64,000 nucleotides of DNA from Bos javanicus (lineage: Eukaryota > Chordata > Mammalia > Artiodactyla > Bovidae), in the NCBI RefSeq assembly GCF_032452875.1, contig NC_083869.1, positions 81,152,501-81,216,500 of the forward strand, in the 5' to 3' direction. Below are positions 57,892 through 64,000 of this stretch, piece by piece. A program made the translations under genes and the position numbers. The notes under the pieces were generated by a model. That model made no database searches. It had not been told where the DNA came from and saw only the letters and a program-made list of their open reading frames with translations. Numbering within the stretch: the first letter of the stretch is position 1; each line of letters starts with the position of its first letter.

Positions 57892-60036
57892 ATCTTGATT
57901 TAATTGATTTCTATATTACTAAAAATGTAGAAATGAATTTAATCACCTAACTATGTGGAAATCAATCAGTTTTATCATGTATGTTCTTTGGAAATGTGTT
58001 TCTGTGTTTTATTTTAGCTTTCTCTTTTGGAAGCTGGTTATGAATTAAATGCATTTTAGCATTTAGTTTCTCGAAGTATCTAGATAATAACATCTCATTT
58101 TCTTTCACAATCTCCTTTTTTATTTCTTGTGGTGTTATTTTTATATTCTAGATTGAATCTTTTCTATATGCCTATTAGAGGATGACAATTTGTTATTTAT
58201 TTGTCTTTACTTATTGGTTGAACCAGCACATCACTAGGTTGTTCTATTTAAAGATCAGAGCACACTAAGCACACTGCTAAATAGCCGCTTGATTATAAAG
58301 AGTCAACAATCAAAATTAATGTTAAGCAAAAGTTCATGTTCATTAAAATAAATGTGCAAATAAAAGGCTTTCCAGCAAATAATTTATTGCTCCATAAAGT
58401 TTTTTTATTTTACTTATTTAGAAGCTACATGGAGATCTCCAAAATGCCATTTATTCATTCATTCATAAGTAAAAATAGATTGAATGATTTCTTTGATTTT
58501 TTTTGAACAACTGACAAGAGATAGAATATCTATTTATTCACTAATTCATTCATTCATTCACTATATATTCAATTCCTACTACACACAAAGTACCATGTCA
58601 AGTGACTGTGAATATAAAAGATAAATAAGAACTAGCTCTGATGGCCCTACTATTTTTCCAATGGACTTTCCTGAAGCATACCAGCTTGGATCTTTTGGTA
58701 TTATTTCAGATTTGTATGATCATATTCAAACTCTCCAAATGTCTGTGTACTCCTAGACTGACTACCGTGTTCTGCCATACTTGTTGCCTAAACAATGGGA
58801 TTTCCTCTCATTGAGATTGGCTATAGTTTGTGGATAATTTTTTTCAAAGCATTAGTACAATTATATTCCTCAAAAACCCTAACATTTTATATCAATAAGA
58901 TTTAGTCAGACCTTCTTTATTTGGGTGATTGCAAGTATCAAAGGAAGTAATGTAAGTGAAAATTATTTGAGAAAATGTACTGTGAATCTAATACTTAAGG
59001 AGAATTTGTAATTGTGCTGGGCACCTTCCAAAACTGGGACCTCAATTAGTCCTTCAAAAAAACCTATGAAGTAAGTGGCAGAGATGGAATCTCTCCCACA
59101 GCTTTTATCTTGCACAGCTGAAGTTCCAAATCCACATTTCTGGTGTCCCTAGAGCACAGTTTCTCTGTACCACACTGGAGCTTCAGTAGCAGGGACTTTA
59201 AATATCATCTGATAGCTTTGTGTTAGGCATATGTTTTCATTTCTATGTTTTCTACTGACTTCCATTTTGGAGAAAAGGAAGAGAAGATATTTAACTTGTT
59301 AAGATACTTCGTTGTCAGTCTGGTTTAGAGGTGCATTGAGCAAGGGACACCATTAGTAAAAAGAAAGTGATTGAGAATAAAGCTATTGGCAGCAGCATCC
59401 ATTCAAATTGATTCTCTTTCTATAAAATGTCAATTAAAAAGTAAAAATGAAAATTATGGGCTGGCATGATGTATTTGAAATACTTTTCCTTTCTCTAAGG
59501 TTTATTATTATCATTATATTTAATAGGGATATGTCAGAAGGAGACATTTCCTGACTGTGAATATGCAGATAGAAGTTCTGCTGAAGCTTTTTTTTTTTTT
59601 TTGGTTAAAACTGTTTAATAGAGTAGGAGAGATTCCTTTAGTCATTGTAGGAGTATATAATTACTTTAGATTATACATAGGACAGTATTCTACAATATTT
59701 AAGTAATTAGCAACTGTGTGTTTATGAGCATTTATGGTTAAATTATTTTCTTTGAAAAATACTTCAAATTGTAACACATTCTCTGGCCTTGATGGCATCT
59801 GATTCTTTGCCTAGTCTTTCTATTTCCAGGTTGGTGAATAGTGGCCAAGAAAAGCACTGACAGTATGCTTTGCATAAAGCATAGATGGTCATAGGAAATA
59901 TAGACAGCTCCTTTGTGAAGCACAAAATGTTTCTCTAGATTCTGTTAAGGAATGTAGAAGTGAAAAATACTCAGACACAAAGCAAATACAATGAAATAAA
60001 TACATGAATAAATAAACATTTTAACAGGAAGCCTAC
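57892..60036. other. Single-copy DNA with an old repeat trace
   Basis: About 2.1 kb without young repeats. 58520-58650 (attcattcattcattcacta; ctactacacacaaagtacca) resembles an ancient MIR/L2-type 3' segment, at low confidence. A T-run lies at 59588-59602. No gene recognised. Confidence 0.45.
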
Positions 60037-60580
60037 AGAAAACCTATGACCAACTTAGACAGCATATTTAAAAAGCTGAGACATTCCTTTGTTGACAAAG
60101 GTCCATCTAGTCAAAGCTATGGTTTTTCCAGTAGTCACGTATGGATGTGAGAGTTGGACTATAACAAAAAACTGAGCACCGAAAACGTAATGCTTTTGAA
60201 CTATGGTGTTGGAGAAGATTCTTGAAGAGTCCCTTGGACTGCAAGGAGATCCAACTAGTCAATATTGAAGGAAATCAGTCCTGAATATTCACTGGAAGGA
60301 CTGATGCTGAAGCTGAAGCTCAAATACTTTGGCTACCTGATACAAAGAACTGACTCATTGGAAAAGACCCTGATGCTGGGAAAGATTGAAAGCAAGAGAA
60401 TAACTGGGTGACAGAGGATGAGATGGTTGGCTAGCATCACCGACTCAATGGACAAGAGTTTGAGCAAGCCCCAGGAGTTGGTGAAGGACGGGGAAGCCTG
60501 GAATGCTGCAGTCCATGGGGTCACAAAGAGTCAGACAGGACTGAACACCTGAACTGAACTGAACTGAACTGAACTGAACA
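60037..60580 (+). mobile_element. BovB LINE 3' part
   Basis: Plus-strand copy starting gaaaacctatgaccaactta and ending in about five CTGAA units. Frame-breaking indels include an extra stretch of A (ctataacaaaaaactgagca) and an extra A at cttgaagagtccc. No clean duplication. Confidence 0.92.
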
Positions 60581-60934
60581 GACATCTTGTGGATTAAAGG
60601 AATCAAATCTGTTTCTATTTGCATTGAAATATATTTCCTAATTGGAATTGTACCTTGGTTTCTTTGCACCTGTGGGACATAAACGTTGAAATGAGCATTC
60701 TTTCAAGTTAAAGGAAACAGAGCCATGGATAGATGTGTGGAATCAACCTTCTAACATGGATGTTAAAACAAGAAAAGGGAGAACAGAATGCAAAGAATAT
60801 GGACATGTGATTTGAAGCAGTTAGGAAAGAGAAATCTAGAGAGAATTATAAAGAGATACTTTAGTAATGATACTTTGCTTCATCAATGCCCATCATATGT
60901 AAAATTATTTTTCTATATATTTTAGTGGTATCTA
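60581..60934. other. Single-copy spacer between inverted BovB copies
   Basis: Nothing recognised. Confidence 0.45.
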
Positions 60935-60944
60935 TGTTGTTTCT

Positions 60945-61270
60945 CCTCAGTGCAGTTCAGTCACTTAATCATGTCCAGCTCTTTGCGACCCCATGGACTG
61001 CAGCATGCCAGGCTTCCCTATCCATTGCAAACCCCCGGGGCTTATTTAAACTTATGTCCACTGTGTCGATGATGCCATCCAACCATCTCATCCTCTGTTG
61101 TCCTCTTCTCCTCTTGCCTTCAATCATTCCCAGCATCAGGGTCTTTTCCAATGAGTCAGTTCTTCGCATCAGGTGGCCAAAGTATCAGAGTTTCAGCTTC
61201 AGCTTCAGTCCTTCCAATGAATATTCAGGACTGATTTCCTTTAGGATTGGCTGGTTGGATCTCCTTGCTG
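60945..61270 (-). mobile_element. BovB LINE 3' end
   Basis: Minus-strand 326-bp 3' end. Duplication TGTTGTTTCT at 60935-60944 and 61271-61280. Mirror partner of the plus-strand copy ending at 60580. Confidence 0.93.
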
Positions 61271-61280
61271 TGTTGTTTCT

Positions 61281-62230
61281 ACTAGTAGTGGTCAAAATCC
61301 ATGCAAAGTACATTGTCAGTATAAATTACTGCTACACTGAGACTAAATTACAAATCCTTCTTACAAGTTATATTTTTTTCCTTATCCTACACAGTGATTT
61401 AATAGGCAGTTTTCAAGCATAAATTTATTTCAGTTTCTACAGACTTTATTTGATGATAATGTTATTGATCTATGATAGTGTATAAACAGCATGTAGCCAC
61501 TGAACAATGGAGGCAACAGTAAAAACCAAATACTTCCGAGTTACTAAAAAAAGGAAAAAAAAGCTTCTAATAAAACCCAATATCATTGCAACTTAAAACA
61601 CCCAAATATAATAAATAAAAATATATGGACTTTTGAAAAGGAAGATTCACACTTAAATCTTATTCTCAGTCTGGAGAAAAGATGTCTGTACCTATGTTAT
61701 AGGGTCTAGTGAGGGTGTACAGTGAAATAAGTCACAGTGCTTGGTAAACTAAAGTGCTAAATCAGTGGAAGTACTTTTGTCTTAATATAAACACATTGAA
61801 TCAAGTTGTGAAGTGAGATTAATCTTTTCCTTTATAGACAGAGAAGTCATCCTACATTAGGATGATCGGATTGGATTTACACAGGCATGGAGAAAGAAAA
61901 ATTCCTCTGCCCTAACAAATGATGAGTGAGGTCATATCTGAAAGCTTTTCATTCATATACATAATCTGTGGATGGTTGGGTTTGGCAGGAGATTCAGAGG
62001 CAGGTAACATGCTAAGTTTGTGCCCAGTAACTTGAATACTCTTACTTTCTATAAGTCTGTTTTGCATAAACAGATGTTTGGACAACTGGGAATCCTTCAG
62101 CTAAGTGAAGCAAAAATTCTGGGGATGGGAAGGTGGTGATGACAGTACTGGTAAGAACATTCAGCTTGTCAGAAAAATATAAACTATATGAGATGAAAAT
62201 ATGTTTATGCTTGACCAGTTTTGGGGTTAT
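61281..62230. other. Single-copy AT-rich DNA
   Basis: No gene or recognised repeat. Confidence 0.5.
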
Positions 62231-62238
62231 CTGGTTTG

Positions 62239-62437
62239 TTGTTTAGTCACTAAGTCGTGTCCAACTGTCTTGTGACCCCATCGACTGTAGCCCACTGGGC
62301 TCCTCTGTCCATAGGATTTCTCAGGAAGGATACTAGAGCAGGTTGCCTTTTCCTTCTCCAGGGGATCTTCCCGACCTAGGGATCAAACCCGCGAGATCAA
62401 ACCTGCTTGGCAGGCAGATGCATTACCACTGAGTCAC
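62239..62437 (-). mobile_element. Bov-tA SINE
   Basis: Minus-strand copy from ttgtttagtcactaagtcgt to the head (ggcagatgcattaccactga). A duplicated gatcaaacc(t/c)gc stretch lies at 62381-62405 in the B-box complement. Flank duplication CTGGTTTG at 62231-62238 and 62438-62445. Confidence 0.92.
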
Positions 62438-62445
62438 CTGGTTTG

Positions 62446-63190
62446 GCCATCACTAATACCAAATAAGAAATATTTTATGAATAATATTCAACATAGACTT
62501 AAATGCTAAATGCCAGTATTATTCAGTTGTCAAAATTATATTCATGTCACATTTAAAAACACTGTATAACTCCAAAATCCTATGTAAACATAAGATATAA
62601 GTCTCAGTTTATAAATTGTGAAAGTGTACCAAACATTTTATGTTTCTTGGCACAGTATCTCAAGATCTATTGGAAAATTATAACTGTATTTATTTTATTT
62701 TCATGGGTTTTTCATTAGTGTCATCACACTTTGAGCAGCTGTGACAATTTACTACAGGAATAATTCCATCCTCAAATTATTACTGTAAATTGAAGTCCTA
62801 TTTTTCCATCCCAAGTGTATTTTTAATATTAACAGTTGGTAATTAGTCTATCCTTTGGAGAGACTCTGAACGGTTCTGGAGAGCATTCTGTACATTTAAT
62901 CAGGAGAACACATTTCTTACAAAAGGCGACAATAAAATATAACATTAATTGAATTGTGAGAGTGTTCTCTAATTGCTGATGCTATCTCCATTTATTACTT
63001 TTAAAGTACATTCTTTAATATTCCAAGGATAACATTTTGGGCTGTAATTCCTTCTCAAGAATCTGAATTTAGAGAAAACACAAGATAGTTATACATGCAA
63101 AAACAAAAAGTGAGTCGTTAGAAACTGTTTTTTAAAGAGAAATATATGTGAAATATTTCTTTTTTGAAACCGTTAAGCAAACTGGTCATC
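62446..63190. other. Single-copy AT-rich DNA
   Basis: No gene or recognised repeat. Confidence 0.5.
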
Positions 63191-63198
63191 ATTATAAT

Positions 63199-63423
63199 GG
63201 CTTCCCAGGTGGCACTAGTGGTAAAGAACCCGCCTGCCAATGCTGGAGACACAGAGATGCAAATTCGATCCCTGGTTCAGGAAGATCCCCTGGAGAAGGG
63301 CACAGGAACCCACTCCAGTATTCTTGCCTGAAAAACCCCACGGACAGAGAAGCCTGGCAGGCTAGAGTCGACAGGGTTGCAAAGAGTCAGACAGAACTGA
63401 AGCGATTTAGCATGCAGGCATTT
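63199..63423 (+). mobile_element. Bov-tA SINE
   Basis: Head ggcttcccaggtggcactag, a small insertion before the B-box region (acacagagatgcaaattcga), body ccactccagtattcttgcct, tail agaactgaagcgatttagca. Flank duplication ATTATAAT at 63191-63198 and 63424-63431. Confidence 0.93.
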
Positions 63424-63431
63424 ATTATAAT

Positions 63432-63641
63432 AATATTTACCTGCCTGGAACATACATAAGTGAGCACACACTGTTTCTTCATACCAGTCTAGGCAGTTGC
63501 AATCTGGTTTTAGATAGCATGCTTTGGCTTTAGATAGCATATAGGTAATAAAGTTATCAATTCAGAATAGTCTTTTACTTTTAAACACCTTCATTTTGTT
63601 TTGCTTTAATCATTATGATCTTCAAGTATTTTTACTGGATG
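63432..63641. other. Single-copy spacer
   Basis: Contains a tttagatagcat unit repeated at 63510-63521 and 63530-63541; otherwise nothing recognised. Confidence 0.45.
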
Positions 63642-64000
63642 TTCAGTTCAGTTCAGTTCAATTCAGTCGCGCAGTAGTGTCCGACTCTTTGTGACCCCAT
63701 GAATCGCAGCACGCCAGGCCTCCCTGTCCATCACCAACTCCCGGAGTTCACTCAGACTCACGTCCATCGAGTCAGTGATGCCATCCACCCATCTCATCCT
63801 CTGTCGTCCCCTTCTCCTCCTGCCCCCAATCCCTCCCAGCATCAGAGTCTTTTCCAATGAGTCAACTCTTCGCATCAGGTGGCCAGAGTACTGGAGTTTC
63901 AGCTTTAGCTTCATTCCTTCCAAAGAACACCCAGGGCTGATCTCCTTCAGAATGGACTGGTTGGATCTCCTTGCAGTCAAGGGACTCTCAAGAGTCTTCT
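63642..64000 (-). mobile_element. BovB LINE, running off the window end
   Basis: Minus-strand BovB 3' end starting with four TTCAG-type units and continuing past the last base. The open complementary frame (63663-63980) reads NQSILKEISPGCSLEGMKLK, LMLGGIGGRRRRGRQRMRWV and LVMDREAWRAAIHGVTKSRT, so this is one of the less decayed copies. Confidence 0.95.

Noticed and set aside
1..64000. A new multi-gene system (defence, biosynthetic or similar)
   Set aside because: All longer coding traces are BovB or L1 ORF2; nothing suggests prokaryotic or operon-like organisation.

Overview
This is AT-rich mammalian nuclear DNA from a bovid ruminant. The evidence is the repeat population: 21 recognisable copies or fragments of the RTE-type LINE BovB, seven Bov-A2 SINEs ending in AGC repeats, 14 Bov-tA tRNA-derived SINEs plus a stub, one CHR-type SINE, and four pieces of L1 with ruminant-type or older 3' ends. 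These families cannot separate cattle from sheep, goat or buffalo. I find no intact host protein-coding gene, rRNA gene, functional tRNA gene or CRISPR array. The long open frames are either decayed BovB or L1 ORF2, or antisense shadows of them. The window reads as a gene desert or the inside of a very large intron.

Layout. 0-3 kb: an ancient MLT1-type LTR split by a minus-strand BovB, which is itself split by two plus-strand BovB copies. 3-17 kb: mostly single-copy DNA with a few BovB and SINE insertions and a young L1 3' end at 16.2-16.9 kb. 17-31 kb: dense BovB (17.1, 18.8-20.2, 23.2, 28.5-30.2 kb) with SINEs, a MER1/Charlie3-like DNA transposon (18.35 kb) and an old L1 (25.2-26.1 kb). 31-36 kb: SINE-in-SINE nested in an old LTR-like repeat, a young BovB with a large TA microsatellite, and an unusual L1/tRNA-Arg chimera. 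36-45 kb: the longest BovB (37.2-39.6 kb, keeping reverse transcriptase motifs and part of the endonuclease), an L1 3' end, an ERVL-like LTR and a second large BovB. 45-54 kb: a MaLR LTR, ancient MIR pieces, a 1.4-kb L1 carrying a Bov-A2, and a BovB-in-BovB nest. 54-64 kb: a GC-richer stretch with few young repeats, then more SINEs and BovB, the last running off the window end.

There are no genes working together here. The biology is retrotransposition: BovB supplies the enzyme, Bov-A2 and Bov-tA share BovB-derived 3' sequence and are thought to use that machinery, and L1 supplies the poly(A)-tailed insertions. BovB alone covers about 17.7 kb (roughly 28%) by summing my interval estimates. 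The most interesting single event is at 35.82-36.00 kb: a 14-bp perfect target-site duplication encloses an L1 3' end joined to an antisense piece of tRNA-Arg(ACG), which looks like twin priming with a tRNA as the second template.
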